Assembly (NCBI GenBank): GCA_016294165.1 | Contig: JAEDCM010000010.1 | Span: 1 to 45,793 of the forward strand | Origin: Anaeroplasmataceae bacterium | GTDB lineage: Bacteria; Bacillota_I; Bacilli_A; Acholeplasmatales; JAEDCM01 | Direction of reading: 5' to 3' | DNA length: 45,793 nt | In this document: in pieces, positions 1-8,488 of the stretch | Position numbering within the stretch: the stretch's first letter is position 1 | How the letters are laid out: every line of letters starts with the position of its first letter | The notes under the pieces: generated by a model | The model's database searches: none | Told to the model about the DNA's origin: nothing | The model's input: the letters and a program-made list of their open reading frames with translations, nothing else | Program-made: the position numbers and the translations under genes

Positions 1-10
1 TACTTAATTA

Positions 11-55
11 AGTATGTAGTCGGCTTTTGTAGCATAACAACTGTAAAACTCGGGT
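11..55. repeat. Left copy of 45-bp terminal inverted repeat
   Basis: These 45 bases are the exact reverse complement of the last 45 bases of the window (45749-45793). They are preceded by a 14-bp palindrome at 1-14 that contains TTAATTAA. The match stops at base 55 and ispE coding sequence follows directly. Because the sequence is symmetric about both ends, it could be a linker or adapter, a genomic inverted repeat where assembly stopped, or a palindromic element. I do not recognise it. Confidence 0.9.
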
Positions 56-56
56 A

Positions 57-287
57 TTTGATAACTATCAAAATGAAAAAGCTGAAAATGATTTAGAACC
101 TGTCACAATGAGGTTGTATCCACAGTTAAAATCAATAAAAGAAGAATTTAAAAAATACAATTTAGACTTAAAAATGAGTGGAAGTGGACCTACATTATTT
201 GCCTTTTCATCAAATCTTGCTTTACTAAATGAATTAAAGAAAATCTATACGGATTATTTGATTGTAATTACAAAAATGAAATCTTAG
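57..287 (+). CDS. ispE: 4-diphosphocytidyl-2-C-methyl-D-erythritol kinase, C-terminal fragment
   Basis: This is the last 76 codons of IspE, the GHMP-family kinase that phosphorylates CDP-methylerythritol in the MEP isoprenoid pathway. The visible part contains the conserved NDLEPVT segment and the GHMP C-terminal motif MSGSGPT. The 5' part is missing: the reading frame runs back into the terminal repeat and meets a TAG at 30-32, so the gene is cut by the window boundary sequence rather than by a natural start. The following gene is spoVG, as in Bacillus where ispE lies just upstream of purR-yabJ-spoVG; purR and yabJ are not between them here. Identification rests on the two motifs and the synteny. 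Confidence 0.8.
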   Translation, partial: FDNYQNEKAENDLEPVTMRLYPQLKSIKEEFKKYNLDLKMSGSGPTLFAFSSNLALLNELKKIYTDYLIVITKMKS

Positions 288-317
288 TTTAATCAATAAT
301 TTTATTTTAATAAAATA

Positions 318-346
318 TTGTAAACGTTTTCTAAATATGATAGAAT
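318..346 (+). promoter_or_regulatory. Probable sigma-A promoter for spoVG
   Basis: TTGTAA (318-323) and TAGAAT (341-346) are separated by 17 bp in the gap between ispE and spoVG. In Bacillus spoVG is transcribed by sigma-H; nothing here decides between the two factors. Confidence 0.45.
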
Positions 347-381
347 ATTAATAGCAAAGACGGAAAGGAAGATAGATCGAG

Positions 382-636
382 ATGAAGATTACAGATGTAA
401 GACTAAAAAAAGTGGATGGACATAATAGATTGAAGGCTATCGCCGCTGTCACAATTGATGACTGCTTTGTTGTGCATGAATTAAGAGTTATTGAAGGTGA
501 TAATGGATTATTTATCGCCATGCCAAGTAGAAAACTACCTGATGGTGAATTTAGAGATATAGCTCATCCTATTAATGCTGAAACAAGAGAAATTTTAGAA
601 AAAGCAATCATTGATGCATATAATGCTCAAGAATAA
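382..636 (+). CDS. spoVG: SpoVG family RNA/DNA-binding regulator
   Basis: The 84-residue product matches the usual length of SpoVG. It carries the family signature from the N-terminal TDVRLKKV to the central NGLFIAMPSRKLPDGEFRDI and AHPIN. SpoVG is a small nucleic-acid-binding regulator, named for its role in Bacillus spore cortex formation and asymmetric division and also present in non-sporulating Bacillota and Borrelia. The gene has its own putative promoter and is closed by a hairpin terminator, so it looks monocistronic. The start ATG follows a GGAAAGGAAG ribosome binding site at slightly long spacing. Its presence alone does not show that the organism sporulates. Confidence 0.95.
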   Translation: MKITDVRLKKVDGHNRLKAIAAVTIDDCFVVHELRVIEGDNGLFIAMPSRKLPDGEFRDIAHPINAETREILEKAIIDAYNAQE

Positions 637-638
637 TT

Positions 639-662
639 AGCACCTTTTATGGTGCTTTTTTA
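639..662 (+). terminator. Intrinsic terminator after spoVG
   Basis: AGCACC and GGTGCT form a 6-bp stem with loop TTTTAT, followed by a run of T. Confidence 0.85.
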
Positions 663-683
663 ATGATAATTAGAGGTTAGATT

Positions 684-803
684 ATGAAAAATAAAAATGA
701 TTTTATTAAATTATTAAAAGAAAATAAGAAGAAAAATGATAAAAAAAAGGAAGCATATCTAGAACAAACGGATAAGAACTATAAAGATGGGGATAAAAAC
801 TAA
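684..803 (+). CDS. Small lysine-rich ORF, 39 residues, unknown
   Basis: ATG follows an AGAGG-like site (TTAGAGGTTAGATT) and opens a 39-codon frame ending in TAA just before the pyk promoter. The product is highly charged, with 15 Lys and many Asn and Asp, and has no hydrophobic segment or recognisable domain. It would probably be a helical or disordered basic peptide. It sits between the spoVG terminator and pyk. I do not recognise it. The ribosome binding site and clean stop make translation plausible, but in AT-rich DNA a Lys/Asn-rich frame of this size can also arise by chance. Confidence 0.4.
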   Translation: MKNKNDFIKLLKENKKKNDKKKEAYLEQTDKNYKDGDKN

Positions 804-809
804 TTTTTT

Positions 810-839
810 TTGTTAAATTATCTTATTAAGTGATAAAAT
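810..839 (+). promoter_or_regulatory. Possible sigma-A promoter for pyk
   Basis: TTGTTA (810-815) and TAAAAT (834-839) are separated by 18 bp and lie 19 bp before the pyk start. Confidence 0.4.
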
Positions 840-857
840 ATAATTGGGGTGGATAAT

Positions 858-2276
858 ATGAGAAAAACAAAAATTATATGTACTTTAGGACCAGCTGTAG
901 ATTCTATTGAAAGATTACGAGACTTAATGATTAATGGAATGGACTGTGCTCGCCTTAATTTTTCTCATGGAACACATGAGGAACAAAAGAAAAGAATGGA
1001 TAATGTTAAAATGCTAAGAGAAAGGTTAAACCTTCCAATTCCTATTTTATTAGATACAAAAGGGCCAGAAATTCGATTACGAGATTTTAAAGATGGTTCA
1101 ATTATGGTTAATGAAAATGATATATTTACGTTTTCACCTGATTCAAATTATGTTGGTGATCAACATAAGGTTGGATTAACATATCCTTATTTAGCTAAGA
1201 GTGTTAAACCAGGAAATAATATTTTAGTTGACGATGGTAAGGTTGGTATGGAAGTTATCGAAGTTTTAGATAATGGAGAAGTAAAATGTAAAGTTATTAA
1301 TCCAGGAAAACTAAGCAATAAAAAATCAATAAATATTCCTAATGTTATTGTTGATATGCCATATATTAGTCAAAGAGATAGAGAAGATATTCTATTTGGA
1401 ATAAAAGAGGATGTTGATTATATTGCGGCATCATTTGTTAGAAGAAAACAAGATGTTTTAGATTTACGTCAATTATTAAAAGAAAATGGTGGAGAAAATA
1501 TTAAAATCATCTCTAAGATTGAAAATACCGAAGGAATCGAAAATATGGATGAAATCATTGATGTATCAGATGGTATTATGGTCGCACGTGGAGATATGGG
1601 CGTTGAGGTTCCATTTAAAAATCTCCCACAAATCCAAAAGAAAATGATTTCTAAATGTTACCATCAAGGGAAGATTGTTGTAACTGCGACACAAATGCTT
1701 GAATCAATGACTAAAAACCCTCGCCCAACTAGAGCAGAGGTTAGTGATGTTGCGAATGCTATTTATGACCGTACAACAGCAATTATGTTAAGTGGTGAAT
1801 CTGCTGCAGGAGATTATCCAATTGAAGCGGTTAGAACAATGTCAGCTATTGCAATTGCAGCGGAAGAATCAATCGATTATAAGAAACGTTTTTATAGAAG
1901 TAATATAAGTCTTGGGACAGATAATGTTAATGCTATTGCTAATTGTGCATGTAACGCATCATTCCAAATTAATGCTGATGCTATTGTTACTGTTACAAAA
2001 GGTGGAATAACTGCAAGCATGCTATCATGCTATCGTCCAAAATGTCCAATCATTGCAGTAACTATGGATCCAAAGGCTTGTCGTCAATTGAATCTAGCAT
2101 GGAATGTTAAACCAATTGATGCTGTAGAACAATTCTCAACTGATGAGATTTTTAAACATGGAATTGAAAAGGCTTTAGAGACAAGAATTGTTTCTAAAGG
2201 TGACCGTGTAATCGTAACTGGTGGTTCTGCAATTGGAAAAAACGGAACAGATACATTAAGTATTCATGTATTATAA
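858..2276 (+). CDS. pyk: Pyruvate kinase
   Basis: Pyruvate kinase transfers the phosphate of phosphoenolpyruvate to ADP in the last step of glycolysis. The start is the ATG at 858, placed 6 bp after GGGGTGG; an in-frame GTG nine bases earlier overlaps that site. The 472-residue product begins with the typical KTKIICTLGPA, has the substrate and K+ binding ARLNFSHG (R32, N34, S36), the ISKIENTEG segment with catalytic Lys and Glu, VARGDMGVEV, and TATQMLESM. It lacks the extra C-terminal PEP-utiliser-like domain of Bacillus pyruvate kinase, so it is the short form. It stands in the ispE-spoVT neighbourhood where Bacillus has glmU. Confidence 0.97.
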   Translation: MRKTKIICTLGPAVDSIERLRDLMINGMDCARLNFSHGTHEEQKKRMDNVKMLRERLNLPIPILLDTKGPEIRLRDFKDGSIMVNENDIFTFSPDSNYVGDQHKVGLTYPYLAKSVKPGNNILVDDGKVGMEVIEVLDNGEVKCKVINPGKLSNKKSINIPNVIVDMPYISQRDREDILFGIKEDVDYIAASFVRRKQDVLDLRQLLKENGGENIKIISKIENTEGIENMDEIIDVSDGIMVARGDMGVEVPFKNLPQIQKKMISKCYHQGKIVVTATQMLESMTKNPRPTRAEVSDVANAIYDRTTAIMLSGESAAGDYPIEAVRTMSAIAIAAEESIDYKKRFYRSNISLGTDNVNAIANCACNASFQINADAIVTVTKGGITASMLSCYRPKCPIIAVTMDPKACRQLNLAWNVKPIDAVEQFSTDEIFKHGIEKALETRIVSKGDRVIVTGGSAIGKNGTDTLSIHVL

Positions 2277-2282
2277 AAATTT

Positions 2283-2308
2283 GGACTGTGATATTCACGG
2301 TCCTTTTT
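2283..2308 (+). terminator. Intrinsic terminator after pyk
   Basis: GGACTGTGA pairs with TCACGGTCC (one G-T) around loop TAT and is followed by five T. It ends at the ribosome binding site of the next gene, so partial read-through into that gene is likely. Confidence 0.75.
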
Positions 2309-2319
2309 AGGTGATAAAT

Positions 2320-2817
2320 ATGAAAACAAAAGATTATATTAGATTTCAAGAATATTTACCAATTTCATTAGATGGAATGTATAGTGGTAATAAAACAGTA
2401 TTAAACAATTTAGATGAAAATATTAAAAGAATTATTATGCAGGAATATCCAATTACTCTAAATACTTTAAAACAACGTCTTAGAGAGGCTTTAAATGTTG
2501 GAAAGATTAGCCAAAAGGCATTAGACATCATTTTAGAAAGTATAACTAAACAAGGATTCAGTAAAACAGATAATTTGTATGATTTTGCCTTATGGCCTCA
2601 AAATAGTGCATTTGAAGTTAATGTGTTAAGAATAAATTCTGACCGTCAAATATATGATATTCCATATCAAGAAATGGCTTTATTGGTGAATTATTTGAAC
2701 CTAAGTGGTGAAGAACTATATCGCGCAATTTTAAAGTATTTTGGTTATGAGGTTTTAACTAAAAAAGCATTAGTGTATTTGGAATTTGTAGAGGCAAAAA
2801 TAAAAACGATTTCATAA
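2320..2817 (+). CDS. DUF3320-like small protein
   Basis: The product is 165 residues from the ATG at 2320, which is spaced correctly from AGGTG; an in-frame GTG at 2311 lies inside that site. The central part (roughly residues 32-75), with IIMQEYPITLNTLKQRLREA followed by a second helix pair, resembles the DUF3320 fold: an acidic-Pro-Ile turn followed by an arginine-rich helix, normally found at the C-terminus of large helicase-like proteins and thought to be winged-helix-like. Here it stands alone. There are no catalytic motifs, signal peptide or membrane segments. It shares the pyk transcript across a weak terminator. Function is unknown; a nucleic-acid or regulatory binding role is inference only. 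Confidence 0.6.
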   Translation: MKTKDYIRFQEYLPISLDGMYSGNKTVLNNLDENIKRIIMQEYPITLNTLKQRLREALNVGKISQKALDIILESITKQGFSKTDNLYDFALWPQNSAFEVNVLRINSDRQIYDIPYQEMALLVNYLNLSGEELYRAILKYFGYEVLTKKALVYLEFVEAKIKTIS

Positions 2818-2830
2818 TTGTTGAATGAAC

Positions 2831-2859
2831 TTTATTTATTAAAGAGTTAAGAGTATAAT
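2831..2859 (+). promoter_or_regulatory. Possible promoter for prs-pth
   Basis: A perfect TATAAT at 2854-2859 has TTTATT 17 bp upstream (2831-2836). The -10 is convincing and the -35 is weak. Confidence 0.4.
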
Positions 2860-2901
2860 ATTATATAGATGTAATAAATAATAACGGGAGGCCTATTAAA
2901 A

Positions 2902-3867
2902 ATGTCATTATTATTAGGAAAAAAAGTCAAACTATTTACATTAAACTCAAATCCAGAACTAGCAGCTGAAATTTCAGAGGCTATTGGTGTACCAGTAAGC
3001 AAATGTGACGTATTAAGATTTGCGGATGGTGAAGTAAACGTTAATATTGATGAAACAGTTCGTGGTCATCATGTATTTGTTGTACAACCAACAAATAATC
3101 CGGTTAACGAAAATCTAATGGAATTATTAATCATGATTGATGCATTGAAAAGAGCATCAGCTAAAACAATCAACTTGATTATGCCTTATTATGGATATTC
3201 AAGACAAGATCGTAAAGCAAGACCTCGTCAAGCAATTTCTGCTAAGCTTGTAGCAAATATTCTACAAATTGCTGGTGCTAATAGAATTCTTATCATGGAT
3301 TTACATGCAGCTCAAATTCAAGGGTTCTTCGATATTCCAATTGATCATTTTGAAGCTCTACCAATTTTTGTTGATTATTTCAAAAATAAATTCCAAGATC
3401 GTCTTGATGATGTCGTAGTTGTTTCACCAGACCATGGTGGAGTAACAAGAGCTCGTAACTTAGCTAAGAGATTAGATGAAAGACCAATTGCTATTATCGA
3501 TAAGAGACGACCTGAGCCAAACAAGGCAGAGGTTATGAATATTATCGGTTCTGTTGAAGGAAAGATTTGTGTAATTGTTGATGACATGATAGATACAGCT
3601 GGAAGCATTTGTGCTGCCGCTAAAGCTTTAATTGATCAAGGTGCTACAGAGGTATATGCTGCTGCAACGCATCCATTATTCTCTGGACCAGCTATTTCAA
3701 GATTAGTTGAATCACCAATCAAAGAAGTAGTTGTTACTAATACAGTGCACTTAAATGATGATAAAAAAGCTGACAAAATTGTTCAATTATCAGTTGGTAA
3801 ATTAATGGGTGAAGGAATCATGCGTATTCTTGATGACCGTACTTTATCAGCATTATTTAGAGAATAA
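2902..3867 (+). CDS. prs: Ribose-phosphate pyrophosphokinase (PRPP synthetase)
   Basis: Prs makes PRPP from ribose 5-phosphate and ATP, the precursor for purines, pyrimidines, NAD, His and Trp. The 321-residue product has the full class I layout: N-terminal FADGEVNVNI, the flexible loop YGYSRQDRKARPRQAIS (catalytic Lys and Arg), the metal/ATP-binding MDLHAAQIQGFFDIP, VVVSPDHGGVTRAR, and the PRPP loop VIVDDMIDTAGS. A GGGAGG ribosome binding site precedes the ATG. It overlaps pth by one base (TAATG), showing translational coupling, and lies between spoVG and pth as in Bacillus, although glmU and ctc are absent. It feeds the purine operon downstream. Confidence 0.97.
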   Translation: MSLLLGKKVKLFTLNSNPELAAEISEAIGVPVSKCDVLRFADGEVNVNIDETVRGHHVFVVQPTNNPVNENLMELLIMIDALKRASAKTINLIMPYYGYSRQDRKARPRQAISAKLVANILQIAGANRILIMDLHAAQIQGFFDIPIDHFEALPIFVDYFKNKFQDRLDDVVVVSPDHGGVTRARNLAKRLDERPIAIIDKRRPEPNKAEVMNIIGSVEGKICVIVDDMIDTAGSICAAAKALIDQGATEVYAAATHPLFSGPAISRLVESPIKEVVVTNTVHLNDDKKADKIVQLSVGKLMGEGIMRILDDRTLSALFRE

Positions 3868-4421
3868 TGAAGCTAATTGTTGGATTAGGTAATCCCGGAA
3901 AAGAATATAAGGACACTAGACATAATACCGGATTTATGGCTGTTGATTGCTTCGCAAAAAAATATGGATTTAGTTTCAAATTGGAAACTAAATTAGAAGG
4001 CGAATTAGCTATTGGCTTTATTGGCAGCGAAAAGGTAATTTTGTTAAAACCATCGACATATATGAATTTAAGTGGAAACAGTATAAGTAAGGTACTAAAT
4101 TTCTACAAAATAGATATAAGAGATATGCTTATAATATATGATGATTTATCGTTAGATGTATCAAAACTTCGTTTAAGAGAAAAAGGATCGGCTGGCGGAC
4201 ATAATGGAATCAAAAGTATTATTAGTCATATTGGTGATGAGTTTAAAAGAATTAGAATTGGTATTGCAAAAAAGAGTGATAATGTTAAGGATTATGTCTT
4301 AGGTAGTTTTAGTAAAGAAGAACGAGAATTAATTGATATAAGCTTAAACAATACAAGTGATATCATTTATTCGTTTGTAAAAAATGAAGGCTTTGATAAG
4401 CTAATGAATAAATACAACTAG
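3867..4421 (+). CDS. pth: Peptidyl-tRNA hydrolase
   Basis: Pth cleaves peptidyl-tRNAs released from stalled ribosomes. The 184-residue protein starts MKLIVGLGNPGKEY, has the catalytic His in TRHNTGF (H20), the KPSTYMNLSG substrate loop, the IYDDLSLD metal-like acidic segment and GSAGGHNGIKSI. All conserved residues expected for bacterial Pth are present. The ATG overlaps the prs stop codon, so the two are coupled. mfd follows after a small hairpin, the same order as in Bacillus (prs-ctc-pth-fin-mfd), with ctc and fin missing. Confidence 0.97.
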   Translation: MKLIVGLGNPGKEYKDTRHNTGFMAVDCFAKKYGFSFKLETKLEGELAIGFIGSEKVILLKPSTYMNLSGNSISKVLNFYKIDIRDMLIIYDDLSLDVSKLRLREKGSAGGHNGIKSIISHIGDEFKRIRIGIAKKSDNVKDYVLGSFSKEERELIDISLNNTSDIIYSFVKNEGFDKLMNKYN

Positions 4422-4424
4422 GGG

Positions 4425-4460
4425 CGGTTTTTTTAAATCGCTTCTTTATTCATTTCTTTT
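4425..4460 (+). terminator. Weak terminator-like hairpin between pth and mfd
   Basis: GCGGTTT and AAATCGC can form a 7-bp stem (one G-T) around TTTT, followed by a T-rich tract rather than a clean T run. It is low in GC and may only attenuate. Confidence 0.4.
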
Positions 4461-4477
4461 TTAGGAGGTAATTGATT

Positions 4478-7400
4478 TTGATTTCAAGTTATTTAGCACC
4501 ATTAAAAAAAGCTATTGATGAGAAGATTGTTTCCAACAGCACAAATAATATCAATGTTACGCTAATTAATTTAGCTTTTTTAACATATAAGAAAACGATA
4601 TTTGTTGTATTAAATTCGTTGTATGAGGCTCAAAAATATTATGATTTGTTCACTAATACTATAGGTGAAGAAAATGTTTTATTTTATCCTGCTGATGAAT
4701 TGATTACTGCCGAAATGATTACCTCAAGTATTGAATTCAAATTGGAAAGAATTAATACAATTAAATCATTATTAGAGGATAATCCATATATTGTGGTAAC
4801 TCATACCAATGGAGTTATTAAAAAGCAATTACCTAAAGAAGAATGGAAAAATGCGATTATTAGGCTAAAAACCAATGATTTTATTGATAGAGATGAATTA
4901 GTTCAAAAGCTTATAGATATTGGATACCATAGAACATATACTATCAGTAATATTGGTGAATTTAGTGTTCGTGGAGGGATTATTGATATATTTCCAATCA
5001 ATTTTGTAAGTCCAATTAGAATTGATTTATTTGATGATGAAATTGAAAAGATTAAGTTGTTTGATATTAACACACAATTATCAAAAAGTACAATTGATGA
5101 ATGTCTAATTGCTCCTTTAAATGAGCTATTTTATGATGATAACAAATTAAAAGATGTATTAGAAAAAATTGAAGATTTTAAAAATAGTAATGAGTTAAGC
5201 AAAAAGGAAGAATTATTAATAGAAGAGGATCTAGTTAAATTATCAATGCATAATGATTTAAATTCGTTATCTAAATACATGGATTTTTTTGCTTATAACA
5301 ATACAATCCTTGATTTTAAGGATGAAAAAATGATTTATTTCATTGACAAAGATAATATTGATCACACATACGAAAAAACGGTATATGATATTAATGAATA
5401 TGCTATTAGTTTTAATGGTGATGTATTGGTTAAATTAAAATATTTTCAATCATTAGATTATATTTATAAAAATTATGATATTAAATATTTAAATACCCTA
5501 TTAAATACTAAAGGGCATAATATTTATGCTCGTGATACTAACAATTATAATGGTGATTTAAAATCTTTTTATGCTTATCTAGAAAGATACGCAGATGAAA
5601 AATATATTATATTAGCTTTTCATGATGAAAAGAGGTTAAACTCTTTAAAATCAATGCTTTTAGAAAACAAATTATATTATAAAAATTTCATTGATGGATT
5701 TTATGAAAAGGGCATATATTTAGTAGTTGATAGAACTATTTTAGGAATTGAATTATATAAAGACGATATAATTATTATTACTGATAATAATATCTTTTTT
5801 AGGCCAGAAGCTAAAAAGGTTCGTTATAAAAGTGTCTTTGGTGAATCAGCCCGAATTAAATCAGTTGATGAATTAAAGATTGGTGATTATGTTGTTCATT
5901 TAAACAATGGTATTGGTAGGTATGTGGGAATTGAAACAATGACTTTATCCAATATTAAACGTGATTATATTAAACTAATGTATGCGGGAAATGATTTTTT
6001 CTATGTCCCGCTAGAGCAAATAAATATGATTGCAAAATATGGTGGAGCTAGTGAGGCTTCTCCGAGACTTACAAAGCTTGGTGGAACAGCTTGGGCAAAA
6101 ACTAAAGAGAGAGTAAAGAATAAGGTTAATGATATAAGCGCTAAGCTTATTAATCTTTATGCTGCTCGACAGGCCTCAAAGGGCTTTAGTTTTAGTGAGG
6201 ATTCTTCAATGCAAATAGAATTTGATTCTGATTTTGCATTTGAAGAAACAACTGATCAAATGCAAGCTATTAATGATGTTAAAAGTGATATGGAAAGCCA
6301 AAGACCAATGGATCGTTTGATTTGTGGGGATGTTGGATATGGAAAGACGGAAGTGGCTATGCGTGGAGCTTTTAAGGCGATTTTAGATAACAAACAAGTG
6401 GCATATTTAGCTCCAACAACCGTCTTAGTTAGTCAACATTATCATTCATTTAAAAAGCGTTTTGAGAAATATGGTGCTAATATTTGTATGATTTCACGAT
6501 TAACATCTACTAAGGAACAAAAGGAAATAATTGCCAAATTAAAGGAAGGACAAATCGATGTAATTATTGGTACACATCGTTTACTATCAAAGGACATAGT
6601 TTTCAAGGATTTAGGTTTACTAATTGTTGATGAGGAACAAAGATTTGGTGTTGAGCATAAGGAAAGAATTAAAGAAATGAAGATTAATGTTGATACCTTA
6701 ACCTTAAGCGCTACACCAATTCCAAGAACTCTTCAAATGTCAATGTTAGGAATTAAGGATTTAACAGTTATTAATACACCGCCAAAGAACAGATATCCAG
6801 TTCAAACCTATGTTTTAGAACGACATGATATTGTCTTAAAGGATGCGATTGAAAAGGAATTAGCTCGTGGTGGTCAAGTATTTTATTTGTACAATCGTGT
6901 TGAGAATATTGAATTAATTGTGGAAAAAATAAAAGAACTTTCTCCAATGGCAAGAGTTTGCTATGCACATGGACAAATGAATAAAAATATGCTTGAGGAT
7001 CGTATTAATGCTTTTGTGGATGGAAAATTTGATGTGTTGGTATGTACAACCATCATTGAAACCGGGATTGATATTCCAAATGCTAATACCTTAATCATTC
7101 ATGATGCTTCAACCTTAGGATTATCACAGCTATATCAATTAAGAGGTCGTGTAGGAAGAAGCAGCCGAATTGCTTATGCCTATTTAATGTATGATAAGGG
7201 TAAAATCTTAAACGAGGAAGCAACCAAACGTCTACAAGCAATTAGAGATTTTACAGAGCTCGGAAGTGGATTAAAAATTGCTATGCGTGATTTATCAATT
7301 AGAGGAGCAGGAGATATTTTAGGTAGTGACCAATCAGGATTTATTGATTCTGTAGGAATTGATTTATATATGAAAATATTAGAAGAAACGATCAATGAAC

Positions 7401-7870
7401 AAAGGGGATTAATCAAGGATGATGAGGAGATTCCGACTGGAATCGCTTATGTAAACAGACATATTCCTAAGAGTTATATTGATGATGATGGAATTAGAAT
7501 TGAAATTCATAAGAAGATTGATAAGCTTAAGAGCATTGATGAGATTAAACAATTGATAAGTGAATTAGAGGATCGCTTTGGTAGCGTTAGTGAAGAAATT
7601 AGATTATATATGTATGAGAGATTGTATTATAATCTTTGCAAAAAATTTAAGATTCGTGACACTATTCAAAATAATAAAGAAATCATCATTAAATTTAATG
7701 AAAAGGTTTCGTCAGAAATTGATGGAGAAAAGCTATTCATGGCTTCATTGTTATGCGGAGATATGATAAAACTATCCAGCATCAATCAAAAATTAACAAT
7801 TAAGCTTCTATTAGATAAAGCAAATAGACACTGGTTATACATAATATGTGAATTTTTAAATTCAATTTAA
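4478..7870 (+). CDS. mfd: Transcription-repair coupling factor
   Basis: Mfd removes RNA polymerase stalled at DNA lesions and recruits UvrA. The TTG at 4478 is preferred because it sits 9 bp after AGGAGG; a TTG at 4472 in the same frame is too close. The product is about 1130 residues, the usual length. Visible parts are the UvrB-like N-terminal region (RGGIIDIFPI), the CarD-like RNA polymerase interaction domain near residue 468 (GDYVVHLNNGIGRYVG), the translocase Walker A GDVGYGKTEVA near 617, the DEEQRFG box near 717, SATPIPRTLQM, and the RecG-like motif with LRGRVGRSSR. The C-terminal domain that masks UvrA binding follows. spoVT is next, as in Bacillus. Confidence 0.97.
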   Translation: MISSYLAPLKKAIDEKIVSNSTNNINVTLINLAFLTYKKTIFVVLNSLYEAQKYYDLFTNTIGEENVLFYPADELITAEMITSSIEFKLERINTIKSLLEDNPYIVVTHTNGVIKKQLPKEEWKNAIIRLKTNDFIDRDELVQKLIDIGYHRTYTISNIGEFSVRGGIIDIFPINFVSPIRIDLFDDEIEKIKLFDINTQLSKSTIDECLIAPLNELFYDDNKLKDVLEKIEDFKNSNELSKKEELLIEEDLVKLSMHNDLNSLSKYMDFFAYNNTILDFKDEKMIYFIDKDNIDHTYEKTVYDINEYAISFNGDVLVKLKYFQSLDYIYKNYDIKYLNTLLNTKGHNIYARDTNNYNGDLKSFYAYLERYADEKYIILAFHDEKRLNSLKSMLLENKLYYKNFIDGFYEKGIYLVVDRTILGIELYKDDIIIITDNNIFFRPEAKKVRYKSVFGESARIKSVDELKIGDYVVHLNNGIGRYVGIETMTLSNIKRDYIKLMYAGNDFFYVPLEQINMIAKYGGASEASPRLTKLGGTAWAKTKERVKNKVNDISAKLINLYAARQASKGFSFSEDSSMQIEFDSDFAFEETTDQMQAINDVKSDMESQRPMDRLICGDVGYGKTEVAMRGAFKAILDNKQVAYLAPTTVLVSQHYHSFKKRFEKYGANICMISRLTSTKEQKEIIAKLKEGQIDVIIGTHRLLSKDIVFKDLGLLIVDEEQRFGVEHKERIKEMKINVDTLTLSATPIPRTLQMSMLGIKDLTVINTPPKNRYPVQTYVLERHDIVLKDAIEKELARGGQVFYLYNRVENIELIVEKIKELSPMARVCYAHGQMNKNMLEDRINAFVDGKFDVLVCTTIIETGIDIPNANTLIIHDASTLGLSQLYQLRGRVGRSSRIAYAYLMYDKGKILNEEATKRLQAIRDFTELGSGLKIAMRDLSIRGAGDILGSDQSGFIDSVGIDLYMKILEETINEQRGLIKDDEEIPTGIAYVNRHIPKSYIDDDGIRIEIHKKIDKLKSIDEIKQLISELEDRFGSVSEEIRLYMYERLYYNLCKKFKIRDTIQNNKEIIIKFNEKVSSEIDGEKLFMASLLCGDMIKLSSINQKLTIKLLLDKANRHWLYIICEFLNSI

Positions 7871-7927
7871 GTATAAAATATTTTTTATTTGGAAACATAT
7901 ACTTTAGAAAGTGAGGTTGTTTTTCAG

Positions 7928-8452
7928 GTGAAGGATACTGGTGTTGTTCGTCGTATAGATGATTTAGGAAGAGTTGTTATACCTAAAGAAATAAGAAAAA
8001 ATTTAAAAATAAGAGAAGGCGACTCCTTAGAAATTTACATTAATGGTGAAGGATTGATTGTTCTGCGCAAGCATTCACCATTAAATGAATTATCCTTTTT
8101 AGCAAAAAACTATGCTAAATCGATTTTAAAACAAACAGATAAACATTTAATTATCACCGATACTGAAAAGGTTATTGCGGCTTCAAAATCCTTAGATAAG
8201 CTTATTGAAAATAAACCAATAGGTAGAGATATTGAAAGAATGCTTGATAATAATGAAAATACAAGTGAAAATGGAAGCCTACAAATTACTGATGACTATA
8301 CCTATGAAGGATATTTTCATACTGAGATTATTAGCTGTTATGGAGACATCATGGGGTGCGTTATTTTATTAGGTGAAAAGAAATTAACCGAGGATGATAA
8401 AACAATTTTAAAGATTGCTTCAAATTTCTTTGAAGAATATATTAGTTCATAG
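7928..8452 (+). CDS. spoVT: SpoVT/AbrB-type transcriptional regulator
   Basis: The product has an N-terminal AbrB swapped-hairpin DNA-binding domain (residues about 4-50: GVVRRIDDLGRVVIPKEIRK, then IREGDSLEIYI) and a C-terminal GAF-like domain. This two-domain architecture and 174-residue length fit SpoVT, the forespore regulator that modulates sigma-G genes in Bacillus. GTG at 7928 is chosen because it follows a GTGAGGT site and places the AbrB domain at the terminus, as in known SpoVT; the frame is open further upstream to a TTG at 7889. Its position directly after mfd matches Bacillus synteny. It suggests a sporulating ancestor, though not necessarily active sporulation. Confidence 0.9.
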   Translation: MKDTGVVRRIDDLGRVVIPKEIRKNLKIREGDSLEIYINGEGLIVLRKHSPLNELSFLAKNYAKSILKQTDKHLIITDTEKVIAASKSLDKLIENKPIGRDIERMLDNNENTSENGSLQITDDYTYEGYFHTEIISCYGDIMGCVILLGEKKLTEDDKTILKIASNFFEEYISS

Positions 8453-8477
8453 CTGCTTTATTTGGCAGCTATTTTTT
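8451..8477 (+). terminator. Intrinsic terminator after spoVT
   Basis: AGCTGC and GCAGCT form a 6-bp stem followed by ATTTTTT; the first base overlaps the stop codon. Confidence 0.85.
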
Positions 8478-8488
8478 ATTATAAAAAA

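Noticed and set aside
11..55. Terminal inverted repeats as hairpin telomeres of a linear replicon
   Set aside because: The left copy interrupts ispE, and the window holds ordinary chromosomal operons with no protelomerase or plasmid genes. A contig-end artefact or assembly break at a repeat is more likely.
4472..4477. TTG at 4472 as the mfd start
   Set aside because: It lies only 3 bp after AGGAGG, whereas TTG at 4478 has a normal 9-bp spacing.
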